64,000 nucleotides of DNA from Bradyrhizobium sp. CCBAU 53351 (GCF_015291745.1 NZ_CP030060.1:62001-126000), one strand, 5' to 3'; counted from the first letter of the stretch, positions 17,805-27,793 are shown. Numbers and translations are program-made. The notes: a model not told the origin generated them from the letters alone.

Positions 17805-18806
17805 GCCTTTACCCCTCTTGTCGAAGAACCGATGTCCCGGCTCGCATCATTGGCGAATGCACCACGGCGTGACGACGTGGCTCTGCTCTCTTTAAGCAAG
17901 CGCCGTACCACTCCTCAGACGAGCTGGCTCGCGCTGATGCAACAACGAAGGTCGAGATACGCAAACAGTTTGGCGACCCGCGATGAGCTCCGTGTCCGAA
18001 TCCCGACATTCTGTCTAAGGTGCGACGAGCTCGTCCGAAAAGTGTCAGGCGCCGACCGTTGGTCTGAGACTCTCACGCTCGCGCGTGGGTACGAGGCAGT
18101 GTCCTCACATTAGCGAGCATGACCAATGCGAGTCGCGCCAAGCCGGCCGCGGGGCTTTGCTGGCATCCAGCAGAAGGAAGTATTGCCCGGATGAACTACC
18201 AACAATAGTGATTGATCAAGAGATGGTTTCTTGGCAATGAACGGTGGGTAACTGCTGCGGATCACGCGCTGATCGCAAGGCAGATGGGAGGAGGTCGGCA
18301 ATTAAGATCAACCACAATCGACTATCGTCAACGGGCTAGTCGAGGCGGCAAGGCGGGTCGCAGAACGATCACATGGAGGTTGTGGCGTGTTGAGGCTGAA
18401 CGCTGCCATGCGCTCGTTGATGAAGACAGGAGCTTCGGCAAGTTGGCAGATGGCACGACTCGTGGCGCGCTCACCAGCCCGCATTGCATGGTGGCGTCCT
18501 GCCGAGCGACATCGGGGTCCAAAAGTCGATCTGTTTGTTCCCAGCATTATCGCCGTGCCAATACTACTGAAGGTCGGCTGCGGTTGGCTCTGGTCCGCGT
18601 CTTGTGCGTGTTCGGCTTCAATTCCGGAGTAGTCGCAACCACGTGTTGTGCATATTGAGAAAGGGCTTGGTGGTTTCGGTGAACTCTCGGCGGTTGGGAA
18701 GAGCTTGTTCAACCCGAAGAGCGATATCTCCGAAACAGATCAAGGAACGTCCGGTCACGCGGCTGGGATCACTTCACAAGCGCGACAACTTTGCAGGAGA
18801 GCGCCT
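17805..18806. other. Divergent intergenic region
   Basis: About 1 kb between the leftward PurF-like operon and the rightward aminotransferase. No conserved protein segment was recognised in any frame. It should contain both promoters. A stretch at 18302-18325 loosely resembles the second half of a nod box but not convincingly. Confidence 0.4.
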
Positions 18807-20012
18807 ATGCCGTCGCGCCCGATGTCCTTCCTTTCTAGATCCCGAAAAGCCGGCCACGACTTAGCCACGGTAGCTGTGATTGGGCGCCGGTTCATTGATC
18901 TGGCAACCGACGAAATCGTCGTCGAGCCGTCCTCATCAGTGTGCGAAGGAGCGATGGCTGCGGTCAACGCCGAAGCGAACCGCTATGTCGATCTCATTGG
19001 GCTTACGCCCCTTCGCAGGGCCGTCGCCGAAAAGCTCTCGGTCGAAACGCGCGTTGGTTGGAGTGCGGAAGAGATCGTAATCACTACGGGCGCGCAGCAA
19101 GCGCTGCTCTATGCGGCCGTGACTGTCCTAGCGCCGGGCGACGAGGTTATCATTATTCGCCCCTGGCGGCCGATATTGCTGTCCCAGGTCGTTCTCGCTG
19201 GTGCAGCACCAGTGTTCGTTGATGCTCGCTGCCCGAGATATATTCCCGATATCAGTGCAATCCGAGTTGCTGTCACACCGCAGACGAAAGCTATAATAAT
19301 CAATTCGCCAAATAACCCGACCGGCGCAGTCTACAATCGAACGATACTACAAGATATCGGCGAACTCGCTATCGAACGCCAGATATGGATCATTTCCGAT
19401 GAGTGCTACTCGGGACTGGTATTCACTGGTTTTCGTCACCACGAGTCGATCGTCATGGCGCACCCCCGGGTACGTTCGCGGACGATCATAGTCAAGTCGT
19501 TTTCAAGGGAGTTGATGATAACCGGCTGGCGCTTGGGCTATTTCGCCGCGCCCGCGCAGCTCGTTTCCGCGGTAAGAAAGCTTCAGAGCCATGCAATCGC
19601 AACTCCGAATGTAATCGCGCAGCAGGCGATCCTGCACCACCTTCAAGCCAGCGATGGCAGCTTTGAGGAGCAGATCTATCAGCGTCTTGTCGACGCTCGC
19701 AACATAGGTCTTCACATCCTTTCTGATCTACGCGATGTAACTCCATCCCGCGCCGATGGTTCGTTCTGTTTTTATCTCAATCTGAGTCGGCTTTTGTCTG
19801 CTTTGCGGACTGAAGGCTCAGTGCGATCTGCCGATGACATCGCACGAGTGCTCCTCGAAGAAGCTAATGTAGGATGTGTTCCAGGCGACGCTTTCGGCGA
19901 CGCGAACGGCCTACGTCTCTCCTTCGGTGCTCCACCGGAGCTATTGGAGATGGGGCTCAAACGCATCGTCGAGGCGCTCAACGGTCTAAGGCGCGGGCAG
20001 CCAGGGACCTAA
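18807..20012 (+). CDS. Class I aminotransferase-like protein with Arg at the PLP-lysine position
   Basis: Fold-type I aminotransferase of about 401 residues, AspB-like. PNNPTGAVY, SDECYSGLVF and MITGWRLGYFAAP are clear family blocks. In the cofactor block the expected SK is replaced: SFSRELMITGWR places Arg (codon AGG) where the Schiff-base lysine lies, five residues before TGWR. This should abolish or greatly weaken transamination. An otherwise full-length and well-kept frame argues for a recent change or a non-catalytic role. The ATG at 18807 has AGGAGAG ahead; an upstream ATG at 18648 would add a tail with no family match. Confidence 0.8.
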   Translation: MPSRPMSFLSRSRKAGHDLATVAVIGRRFIDLATDEIVVEPSSSVCEGAMAAVNAEANRYVDLIGLTPLRRAVAEKLSVETRVGWSAEEIVITTGAQQALLYAAVTVLAPGDEVIIIRPWRPILLSQVVLAGAAPVFVDARCPRYIPDISAIRVAVTPQTKAIIINSPNNPTGAVYNRTILQDIGELAIERQIWIISDECYSGLVFTGFRHHESIVMAHPRVRSRTIIVKSFSRELMITGWRLGYFAAPAQLVSAVRKLQSHAIATPNVIAQQAILHHLQASDGSFEEQIYQRLVDARNIGLHILSDLRDVTPSRADGSFCFYLNLSRLLSALRTEGSVRSADDIARVLLEEANVGCVPGDAFGDANGLRLSFGAPPELLEMGLKRIVEALNGLRRGQPGT

Positions 20013-21240
20013 CCGCATCAGAAATGAAGGAATTTGAGCTGAGTGTCCGTCGTTCACCTCATCCATTGCCGCTAAGCGGCGGATAGGGCTTTCGATATCT
20101 TGTTAACGGCGAGATTGCTCTATTTCAAAATTAAGCCCTAGCGATGCCGCCACTTCTGGCGATCAATCTCCTGATCTGGTCCGTGATAAGGGCATCGCTG
20201 TGAGTCTCACTCAAGAGTCGAGCTCAAAACGTCTAACGTGGGCCAGTCATAAACTGCAAAATCGAACTCGATCCGAACCATAAGAGTCCTTACTAGCGGC
20301 GGCGGCTTGTTCCAACGGGGAGCGCAGAGGAAGCTCTGGTGCGGCATAAGCCACGCTCGTTCAACATGGATGGCAATGTAGGGTTAAGCGGTCCTCTGGT
20401 TTGCTGCGGCCACAGACAGGTGCAGCAGGACAATCGGCGACGACAGGATCTTCGAGTGCGGACGGCAAGTGAGCTTGTTCGCTTACGATCCGTACATGGT
20501 CGGTCGCTGGCGGGGGTTAATCGTGAATCAGGTCTGCCGTCAATTTGAACTGTCACTGCCAGCGCGGCCCAGACGTGCTTTCGTTCATCGGCAGGAGGGA
20601 TGCTGACCAAGGGACGTTGTCGGTCACCGAGGCGCCGCGTTCGTTCTCGATCCGATCGATGGTACTACCGAAGCACCGAAGCGCGCGAACCCGCCACCTC
20701 AACACCATCGCCGAGCGCGCTATGCGAACTTCATTCGTATCAGGTGTCATCCTCTGAGGTCGGGGATCCAGGATGCCCACTCGCACCCTGCTAAGCTCAT
20801 AGGCCGTTGGTCCTGCGACTGCTGCACCCGAAAAGCAGCCGTACTCTTTTCGGACTCGGATATGCGTCAAGCCATTCCGAACACATCCGCTTACTACAGC
20901 GCGTGGATTGTGCTGATCCCGGCCAAAACAGTTGGCGTTTCCCTTGGCAAGCGAGGCCACGTGCGTATTGCGTTGCACTGTCAGATTGCGGCCATGCCGC
21001 AACTCTAAGTGATCACGTTGGTGTACTCGTGCCGCCTTACAAAAACTAATCGCTCGCGCCAACTGCGACACAAGTCAAATCCTGGCGGCTGGATGAGGGC
21101 GACGCTCAGGGAGGCTGCATTCGTCGCCGGAGCCGCTCTACCGAGTATTACTCAAATTGCGTTGTGCGCCCTCTAGAACAGGCTATTATAGCGCGACAAT
21201 CTGGTTGGGAAGCACTGTCACTGATTGTCGCGCCGCACGG
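20013..21240. other. Decayed stretch, possible inositol-monophosphatase-family trace
   Basis: No intact gene. At 20637-20669 one frame reads [11 protein letters not shown], the metal-binding signature of the inositol monophosphatase superfamily. About 300 bases later, in another frame, YCVALSDCGHAATL vaguely resembles the end of a HisN-like protein. Stops and frame changes separate the two. This may be a phosphatase relic, but the support is thin. The end of the stretch carries the degenerate paired boxes at 21139. Confidence 0.3.
21139..21154 (+). promoter_or_regulatory. Degenerate paired boxes (site E)
   Basis: TACCGAG at 21139 and TTACTCA at 21148-21154 keep the 10-bp spacing of the TTACCCA pairs. 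The following 20 bases closely match those after the boxes at 43624, including TTGCGTTG. It looks like a decayed copy of the amidase promoter block. No gene follows in the right orientation. Confidence 0.4.
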
Positions 21241-22953
21241 TTATCGAGCTTTGGTCCACAGTATGCCGTCGCCCCATACGTGCTCGACGCGTCCCCACTC
21301 GCAGGCTGCTGCGACATGCGGGAAGAACCCACGTCCATGGTGGTTTGCACTCGTATTGCAAAGCAGCGGAATGCCTGTGAGCTTTTCGTATTCGACGAGA
21401 AGCTCGGCGACTTTGTGCTGAGAGGTCCTGCAAATCGTCTGCAATCGCGCCGATCCATCGAGATGTACAACAGCGGGGATTTTGTCCCGCCATTCTGGTC
21501 GTGTCTGGTGATCGAAAAGCATGTAAGGGTCCGGTGTTCCGGGACTAAATATATCCGGCGCACGATCCTCTAGGCATATCGGAGCCACTGGCCGGAAGTG
21601 TTCGCGAAGTTTGATGTCGTTGAGATAATCCTTCATTCGCGGCGAGGTCGCGGGGGCGAGAATGCTTCTGCTACCCAACGCCCGAGGCCCAAGCTCGGCG
21701 CGGCCGGTAAGAAAAATCACGGGCTTGTTGCCGGCAAGAATGGTCGCAAGTTCATGCAGACTACACGGCGCGGCCTTCCATTCGGGGGGTACATCTCGAC
21801 GTTGCAAGGCTGGACCACTATATACCGACCATTCCAACGGCGAGAAGCCTTTTTCCACCACCATTGCGCAGCAAGCGGCACCGATTGCCGAGCCACTGTC
21901 ATTCGGAAACGGGGGCACCCAGACGGCATCGAACAGGCCTGTCGCACGTAGTGCGCTGTTCCATTTGATATTGAGACCGCAGCCACCTGCTACGCACAGA
22001 TTGCGCGCCCCAAGATATGAATGCCGCTGCAAAGCAAGCGCCATTTTGCGGACGAGGAGACGCTCGAGGAAGCAATGAAACGATGCCAGCACATCTTCGG
22101 GGGCCCTGGCCTTTAGGTGGCGCGCGCTGGCGTCGAAGAAGTCATGCACAGCCGCAAGCGCGGACTCCATGCTCTCAATGTCTGTACGGAAACTGGCAAG
22201 TTTCGTGTCGGCCGCAAAGCGCTCCTGGTAGAGTTCCTCAAAGACCGTGACAATGTTTTCAATGACAGACCCGAGCGCGATATACGCCATCAGCTTGCCG
22301 GCTACACCCAGGTTAAGCTTGCCGGCACCGCCCGGGTCCACCTTGCCGGGGCCACCCAGGTCCCAGTTAGCGCGGTTCGCCTGCTTATACGGTCCAAAAT
22401 GAAGTCCCGCGGCGGCATAGACATGCCCAATCACCGGGAACAGGCATTCGATGAACTGAGCGCCTCGATGTTCTACGTGATAAAGACGTGGAAAGGTGCC
22501 GCCGTCCCACACGAGGCAGAAGGCGGGCTGTCCAGCTTTGGCAAAGGGGCTGGTGCAGTATGCGGAGGCTACATGGCCTGTGACGTGCGGATAGCTTCTA
22601 TAAGGGAAATCGCTGCCATCGAGCCTAAGACCAGAGCCATCGCACGAGGTGAGAAGGCCGTCGGCATGGCGTTCAACATAGGGCGCCCCTTTGAGAGTGA
22701 TCGGTGTCGTCCCGCTGAGAACCTGGAACTGCGACTCCGCCACCCCCGCCCAGCCATCGATGACGAACTGATCAACTTCTTGCGGATCCAGACCGTGTTC
22801 GGTCAAAGCGACGACGATTGCATCGAGGTTGTCGATTGTTTGATACCGCGGATTGTTGCTCCGTTTCTCCTGCTCGATACAAAAGATAAGCCGTCCGTCC
22901 TCAACAAGAGCAATCCCGCCGTCATGTGTCAGCTTGATACCGCAGATGCGCAT
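21241..22953 (-). CDS. NodU/TobZ-family carbamoyltransferase
   Basis: Enzyme of 570 residues that should transfer a carbamoyl group from carbamoyl phosphate, via carbamoyl-AMP, to a hydroxyl acceptor. The N-terminal Kae1-like half has the metal-binding HVTGHVASAY and FCLVWDGGTF. The C-terminal half has GRAELGPRALGSRSI, EHFRPVAPICLE and LLCNTSANHHGRG. AGGAGG precedes the ATG. Residues near 195-220 carry an in-frame repeat (GGPGK, GGAGK, GVAGK) made by three 24-bp units, which lies in a normally conserved region and may disturb folding. In rhizobia NodU decorates Nod factors, but no nod genes adjoin this one, so a tailoring role on another product is equally likely. Confidence 0.85.
   Translation of the reverse strand: MRICGIKLTHDGGIALVEDGRLIFCIEQEKRSNNPRYQTIDNLDAIVVALTEHGLDPQEVDQFVIDGWAGVAESQFQVLSGTTPITLKGAPYVERHADGLLTSCDGSGLRLDGSDFPYRSYPHVTGHVASAYCTSPFAKAGQPAFCLVWDGGTFPRLYHVEHRGAQFIECLFPVIGHVYAAAGLHFGPYKQANRANWDLGGPGKVDPGGAGKLNLGVAGKLMAYIALGSVIENIVTVFEELYQERFAADTKLASFRTDIESMESALAAVHDFFDASARHLKARAPEDVLASFHCFLERLLVRKMALALQRHSYLGARNLCVAGGCGLNIKWNSALRATGLFDAVWVPPFPNDSGSAIGAACCAMVVEKGFSPLEWSVYSGPALQRRDVPPEWKAAPCSLHELATILAGNKPVIFLTGRAELGPRALGSRSILAPATSPRMKDYLNDIKLREHFRPVAPICLEDRAPDIFSPGTPDPYMLFDHQTRPEWRDKIPAVVHLDGSARLQTICRTSQHKVAELLVEYEKLTGIPLLCNTSANHHGRGFFPHVAAACEWGRVEHVWGDGILWTKAR
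22297..22368. repeat. Three tandem 24-bp repeats inside the carbamoyltransferase gene
   Basis: Units at 22297-22320, 22321-22344 and 22345-22368, each starting GCCGG and ending in TT, keep the coding frame (8 codons each). The copies differ at several positions, so the duplication is not very recent. Copy number could vary between strains by slippage. Confidence 0.8.
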
Positions 22954-23899
22954 AGTGCCTCCTTGTCTGATGCCGGCAATTCGATTGACAAAGACCGAAT
23001 CGAACTTAGAAAGATGCGAATAGGAAATCGTCGTGGATCGATTCTGGCACCGCTCGCGCTCGACGTCGGTCTAAGGTTGCATTCCACATACCCACGACCG
23101 TCTCGGCACTAGCAGCGTGACCCCAGCGCGGCGATCCGATTACTAGATGCCGCACGTAGCGCAGTGCACGATCTAGACCAATGCAAATCGCAGGAATCCC
23201 TCGCGGTTTCTCGGCCGACTCTCGCGTTCGCAAACTGCTTGGCGGGTTCCTGACATCAGACGAGTGTGTTTTCGGACAGAAGCATGCGCTACGCCAATTG
23301 GGAGGTGCTATCCGACCTACCGCCGCGAACTGGACTCGGCGGTCGGTTTGGCTTCTCCGGTCAACAGCGGAAGTACCGCAACACGCAGATCATTGATGCA
23401 TCGATCATCGAGAGCTACCGCGTGCAGGCCAAGCGGACGAAGGAATTTGGCCGACTCGGCGCGATGTTGACGTCGACGGGCGGCTCGAGGTGCGCAGCCT
23501 CTCCAAATTTATTGTCGTCGTCGGCGCACCTGTCGAGGCCTTGCGTGACGTGTCGCTCATGGCCAGCGAATTCGTTGTACAGCCTGGCCTTGAAGTCCGT
23601 AAAGAGCCAGGGCCTCAATCTAACGTTGTTGTCGAGAAAGCTTGGCGATCGTCGATCAAGTAGCTAGACGGCCCGCAGCTTGTAACTCCAACACAAAGAC
23701 TTCGAGCCGCCGTATCGCGCGGCAGCGAGGCACGGGAATTGCCAAGCCGCTCCAGCCAGCAAATCACCTCTATCGCCATTTTTCCACCATTGTGAACCCA
23801 TTCATATTTCTGAGATCAACATTTTAGTGGTCTCACGTGCGCGAGCGAAGACCGCCGACTAGATAGGCATGTTGGTCGCGGGAAAGTTCGGTTGACTCT
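22954..23899. other. Region without a recognised gene
   Basis: Nine hundred bases between the carbamoyltransferase start and the methyltransferase end. A rightward frame from 23266 to 23667 (133 codons, containing RNTQIIDASIIESYRV) has no recognised family and could be a fragment. Upstream of the carbamoyltransferase there is a good ribosome-binding site, but no convincing nod box. Confidence 0.35.
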
Positions 23900-24598
23900 T
23901 TAGTACTTTTCAAATCCCACCATTTTCATGGTCCAGCGGCTGACACCCCCCTTGTCGTCGCGATGAATGAACATCTTCCTGATTGTAGTCTCGAGGTTTC
24001 TACGCTCGATCGCGGGCAGGAACGGAATGTCGAGCCGACGTGTCTGAGCGAATTTCTCAACTACGGTCTCAGTTGAATTGCAGGAAGGCAATCGTGCGGC
24101 AATCCCGTGCGTGGTATGTAGATCCTCGATAAAGTAGAAACCGCCAGGCTCGACGATGGGAAACAGCTTCGCTAGAGCAAGCTGCTGGTGATAAGCTGCG
24201 TGCGAAGCGTCATCAATGATGATCCTTACGGGCGGGAGCGAGTTCGCTAGGCGTTCCAGGGCTACCGTATCGCCCATGTCAAGGCGCTCGAAACGGAACC
24301 GGTCCATCTTAAAGGCGCTGAAATCGGCAACGTCGCATCCGATGATCTCGGCTTTGGGAAAGAACTCCAGCCACATCTTAATAGACGGAATGTCGTCAAC
24401 CTTGCGACCGACCACTACATCGGGATCGAGAGAGCCGTTTCCGTGTTGTAATCCAATCTCGACCATCGTGAAAGGTTGCTGGCGGAATTCTTCGAACAGA
24501 AAAGAGTAGAAGCTGGTGTAGCCGTGGGCGTCGCCTACCTCATTCCCCTTGTCGGTTCCGAGGGCATTAGCTCGCTTGGTCAAATTCGGTGCGCTCAT
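23900..24598 (-). CDS. Class I SAM-dependent methyltransferase
   Basis: About 232 residues. ANALGTDKGNEVGDAHGYTS at the N-terminus is the TDKG signature of small O-methyltransferases related to macrocin and CmcI-type enzymes. MVEIGLQHGNGS is the SAM-binding motif I, ADFSAF a second SAM contact, and RIIIDDASHAAYHQQ carries the acidic metal or substrate residues. The start at 24598 has GGAAAT upstream; a start at 24628 lacks a ribosome-binding site. It may methylate a sugar or polyketide hydroxyl. A NoeI-like Nod-factor role is possible but unsupported by neighbours. Confidence 0.75.
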   Translation of the reverse strand: MSAPNLTKRANALGTDKGNEVGDAHGYTSFYSFLFEEFRQQPFTMVEIGLQHGNGSLDPDVVVGRKVDDIPSIKMWLEFFPKAEIIGCDVADFSAFKMDRFRFERLDMGDTVALERLANSLPPVRIIIDDASHAAYHQQLALAKLFPIVEPGGFYFIEDLHTTHGIAARLPSCNSTETVVEKFAQTRRLDIPFLPAIERRNLETTIRKMFIHRDDKGGVSRWTMKMVGFEKY

Positions 24599-25491
24599 TG
24601 CAGCATTTCCTATTCTCGGATGGAGCATTACACGGCGGGTCAGCTTCTGAGTTCAAGAAGCATACCAAAACCGTCAGTCTGAGTTTCCTTCTTATTCTCA
24701 TCTGGCACGTGTCTCAGGTAGAACGGGTGTGTCGTGACTCCGACAGTGCGCCGCATGCTCCTTCTCGGTTCTTTAACGCGTCCCCCACGTGCAAATGCGG
24801 CGGCTGATGGTGACTCCGCCCACCGCCCCGACAGCGGCAGTGTGGTAGCCTCTCCCGGCATCTGCACCCCTCGCTACGGCTCCAACAGCGCGATGGGATC
24901 TCGGGGGATCACGAGTCACGTACTGGCGTTTGCGCTGAGTGACCGACGGGCGCTGGAAGGTCACAAGTTATTCCAAGAAACCGGTAGCCGCTTTGAGATG
25001 TATTACTGCAACCGCACAGATCCGCGCGAACGAGTAAGGTCGACGGTCGCAAATGCCGCATCGTCTTAGTCGCCTTACGACTGAGCTTCGACTGGCTCGC
25101 CTCAATCGACTAGATCCAACTGGGCACCCTCTTGTCTGAAGCATATACGGCGCGGCGGTCTGTATTTCTCCTTCCTAGCAGTCCCGATATTCTCAGCCGG
25201 GACAATCGTACCCAGAATATCTAAGTACCGATGCAATTCGACCATTGCGACCAGAAGCAAACCGGCGGCCAGCTTTAGCTCAGAGCGACGCGGTTGCGCC
25301 GCCGATTGAACTCGTGGCTCTCGCCGGGAGCGAAGATGACAGGGTGATCGAGACGATCAACGATGATCCGGCTAGGCCATCGTAGCTTCCAATGCCTCAG
25401 CACCACAAGCAGCCCGACGGCTCTCGTGCGGCGCTCGCAAATCTGCTCGCTTTGTATTGTGTTCCTAAGAGCAGAATTCTGCAAAGGGGTT
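24599..25491. other. Region without a recognised gene
   Basis: A rightward frame at 24734-25069 (111 codons) has no identifiable family. On the other strand near 25275-25370 a segment reading RIIVDRLDHPVIFAPGES faintly recalls the end of an IstB-type transposition helper, but it is too short to assign. Taken as decayed DNA. Confidence 0.3.
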
Positions 25492-26274
25492 CTATTTCCC
25501 CTGGTAATTTGGGGGCCGCTTCTCGAAGAAAGCGTCCATCCCTTCCTGCTGATCAGAAGTGGTGAAAGCAACCCGGATCGCTTGCCGTTCAAATTCCACA
25601 CCGGCATCGAGGTTCGTTTGATAGGCGGCCAGAACGGCAGCCTTCGCAAGCTCCGTCGATCGAGGCGGCTTCTGTGCGATTATTTCCGCAATCTCGAGCG
25701 CGCGTGCCCGCGCCTGGCCCGTTTCTGTAACCTCGGAGACCATTCCTGCCTGCATTGCGGCACGGGCCGAAATTGATTGGCCAGTGAGGATCATCAGCAT
25801 GGCAAGCGATTTGCCCGCCACGCGTGTCAACCGCTGGGTTCCGCCGTCACCCGGCAAAACGCCGATGTTGATTTCAGGTTGACCGAAGAGCGCGCCTTCG
25901 CCTGCGATAATGATATCGGCCAGCATTGCAAGTTCGTGACCGCCCCCAAGACAAACGCCCTCTACGGCAGCTATGATCGGCTTGAGACAGTTGGTGAGGT
26001 CGCGCCAATCATTGCGTCGGGCGAGATTGTTAATGGCCTCGAAGCCGCGTTGTTGCATCTCCTTGATATCCGCGCCCGCGCAAAAGAACGTGTCGGTGCC
26101 GCAAAGCACGATGCAGCGGACGTCCTCATCCAAAATTGCGTCTCGGCAGGCCGATGCAAGTGCCGCGATAAGCTCATTGCTCAGGGCATTTCGCTTCGCC
26201 GGCCTGTTCATGCTCAGCAGGCGGACGTGCGGGAGAGGGGAAGTGGATAGCACGAGTTCGGATTTTTGGATCAC
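25492..26274 (-). CDS. Enoyl-CoA hydratase/isomerase family protein
   Basis: Crotonase-fold enzyme of about 260 residues acting on acyl-CoA thioesters. The oxyanion-hole blocks are FCAGADIKEM and EGVCLGGGHELAMLADIIIA; GQPEINIGVLPGDGGTQRL carries the glutamates used by hydratases. The C-terminus ends FFEKRPPNYQG, normal for the family. The GTG at 26274 has AGGAAG upstream and gives a standard N-terminus; a longer reading to 26340 adds an atypical leader. It lies downstream of the CoA-transferase gene on the same strand, about 230 bases away. Confidence 0.85.
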   Translation of the reverse strand: MIQKSELVLSTSPLPHVRLLSMNRPAKRNALSNELIAALASACRDAILDEDVRCIVLCGTDTFFCAGADIKEMQQRGFEAINNLARRNDWRDLTNCLKPIIAAVEGVCLGGGHELAMLADIIIAGEGALFGQPEINIGVLPGDGGTQRLTRVAGKSLAMLMILTGQSISARAAMQAGMVSEVTETGQARARALEIAEIIAQKPPRSTELAKAAVLAAYQTNLDAGVEFERQAIRVAFTTSDQQEGMDAFFEKRPPNYQGK

Positions 26275-26501
26275 GAGAGAATTCTTCCTGGAGAATGGGA
26301 GAAGAACCAGAACTTCTTCTCGACTTGGATCGGGATGCACCTTGCGTAAGCTGGCTTGCAGCGAGCTTCGGAGAGATCATTGCGTTGCACACAATTCGCT
26401 GCCATTCATCCGGGCAAGCTGCCGAGGACCCGAGGTTGATATGGTTGCTATCGTGCGAGCAAGGCCAGGAAAAACAGACACCACATTGTGGTTTGGGCGG
26501 G

Positions 26502-27704
26502 CTATCCGAAAGCCTTTCTGCTTCGAGCCTCCTGAATCGCCTGCTCCGAGAAGCCAAAGGAAGTCAGGACCTCCTCGGTAGCGGCACCGATCGGCGCGGG
26601 GTGAATCCGGACGGCTGGAGGTGTGCGTGAGAGCCGGACTGGCAGTCCGGCGAGCGAAACGACTCCTCGCCCGGGTACCTCAACCTGCCACATGATGCCG
26701 TTTTGGCTTGCCTGAGGGTGGCTGATCGCTTCTGGAATTTCATTCACAGGTGAGCAGAGCAGATCCACGGAAGCCAGACGATCGAGTACCTCCGAAGTGT
26801 TCAAGGTCATCAAAGCCGGCGCACAATATTCCTGAATGGCGGTCAGATTTTCGATCTGCTTTTCGCGTGTAGCGAGTTCAGGCCGCGTGCTTATGTCCGG
26901 TAGATCGAGCGCCTGGCAAAGCAGGCCAAGCGGGTTGTCGCGAAAGAGCATTACAACGGCTACCCAACCGTCCGCGGTCCTGACGAGCATCGCCTGACGC
27001 GTCCAGTCGGTTTTCACACCATAGATGCTCTCGCTGGCGATTTCGCACAGCTGCATAGCGAGCGAAACATCGAACAGCGACGTCGACACCAGTTGTCCCC
27101 GGCCCGAGGTCTGGCGTTCGATGACGGCGGCAAGAATGCCCTGGACGAGCGACATCGCCGCGCCATAGTCGACAATAGGAGAGTTCGTCAGCTGCGGAGG
27201 CTGGTGCTCCTGCAGTCCTCCCCGTGCCAACCCGCTAAATGCCTGCGCCAGCATGTCCTGGCCCGGACGATCTGCAAGCGGACCTGTTTCCCCGAAACCA
27301 AACCCCGCAGCATAGATGAGACGGGGATTGCGTGTGCTAAGATCCTTATAGCCGAGGCCCAGCCGCTCCATCACGCCGGGGCGGAAGTTGTGCATCAACA
27401 CGTCAGCGCGGTCGACCAGGGTCAGCAAGATCTCAAAGGCGGCCGGGTTCTTCAAATCCAAGGCGAGTGTCCGCTTGTTTCTGCCCATCGCAGCGTAATA
27501 CGCGCTCATCCCGCCGACGCGGGTGGCCTCAAAATCAAGCCCGCGCGTGATGTCACCTTGGGGACGTTCGATCTTGATGACGTCCGCGCCAAAATCCCCC
27601 AACACCTGTCCTGCAAGCGGCACCTGCATCACCATGCCGACTTCCAGAACGATCAAGCCGTCAAGGGCGCCACGCGCTACGGAGGCAGTTGCTTTATCGC
27701 TCAC
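26502..27704 (-). CDS. CaiB/BaiF-type (family III) CoA-transferase
   Basis: Transfers CoA between carboxylic acids, about 400 residues. LIVLEVGMVMQVPLAGQVLG, FGADVIKIERPQGDITRG and NKRTLALDLKNP are diagnostic; the catalytic Asp lies in PGQDMLAQAFSG. A GTG at 27704 with AAAGG six bases upstream is chosen over a TTG at 27764 that abuts the operator at 27773. It is divergent from a broken aldehyde dehydrogenase gene and followed by the enoyl-CoA hydratase, so the pair probably activates and processes an acid. Substrate unknown. Confidence 0.85.
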   Translation of the reverse strand: MSDKATASVARGALDGLIVLEVGMVMQVPLAGQVLGDFGADVIKIERPQGDITRGLDFEATRVGGMSAYYAAMGRNKRTLALDLKNPAAFEILLTLVDRADVLMHNFRPGVMERLGLGYKDLSTRNPRLIYAAGFGFGETGPLADRPGQDMLAQAFSGLARGGLQEHQPPQLTNSPIVDYGAAMSLVQGILAAVIERQTSGRGQLVSTSLFDVSLAMQLCEIASESIYGVKTDWTRQAMLVRTADGWVAVVMLFRDNPLGLLCQALDLPDISTRPELATREKQIENLTAIQEYCAPALMTLNTSEVLDRLASVDLLCSPVNEIPEAISHPQASQNGIMWQVEVPGRGVVSLAGLPVRLSRTPPAVRIHPAPIGAATEEVLTSFGFSEQAIQEARSRKAFG

Positions 27705-27772
27705 GACAGGCCTTTCCCTCAGATTGGAACGCTCGATACTATGCCGCGCGATCGTCGCCGTCAAGATTACTA

Positions 27773-27793
27773 TATCCCATTATAAAATTGATA
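27773..27793. promoter_or_regulatory. Palindromic operator (21 bp)
   Basis: TATCCCATT, 3 bp, then AATTGATA: two inverted half-sites. The same layout occurs at 35533 (reverse orientation) and a 22-bp version at 32039. The site lies between the divergent CoA-transferase and aldehyde dehydrogenase genes, where one repressor could control both. AT-rich flanks suit a promoter. Confidence 0.6.

Noticed and set aside
18302-18325. Possible nod box half before the aminotransferase
   Set aside because: ATCAACCACAATCGAC loosely matches part of the consensus, but the first half and spacing do not fit.
22960-23040. Possible nod box upstream of the carbamoyltransferase
   Set aside because: Only scattered matches (CAATCGA and ATCCA) with about 70 bp between the ends, where a nod box spans about 47 bp.
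22117-23112. Long open frame opposite the carbamoyltransferase
   Set aside because: Antisense shadow of the carbamoyltransferase gene; no ribosome-binding site or family signature.
25275-25370. IstB-like transposition helper remnant
   Set aside because: One short segment with weak resemblance; too little to assign.
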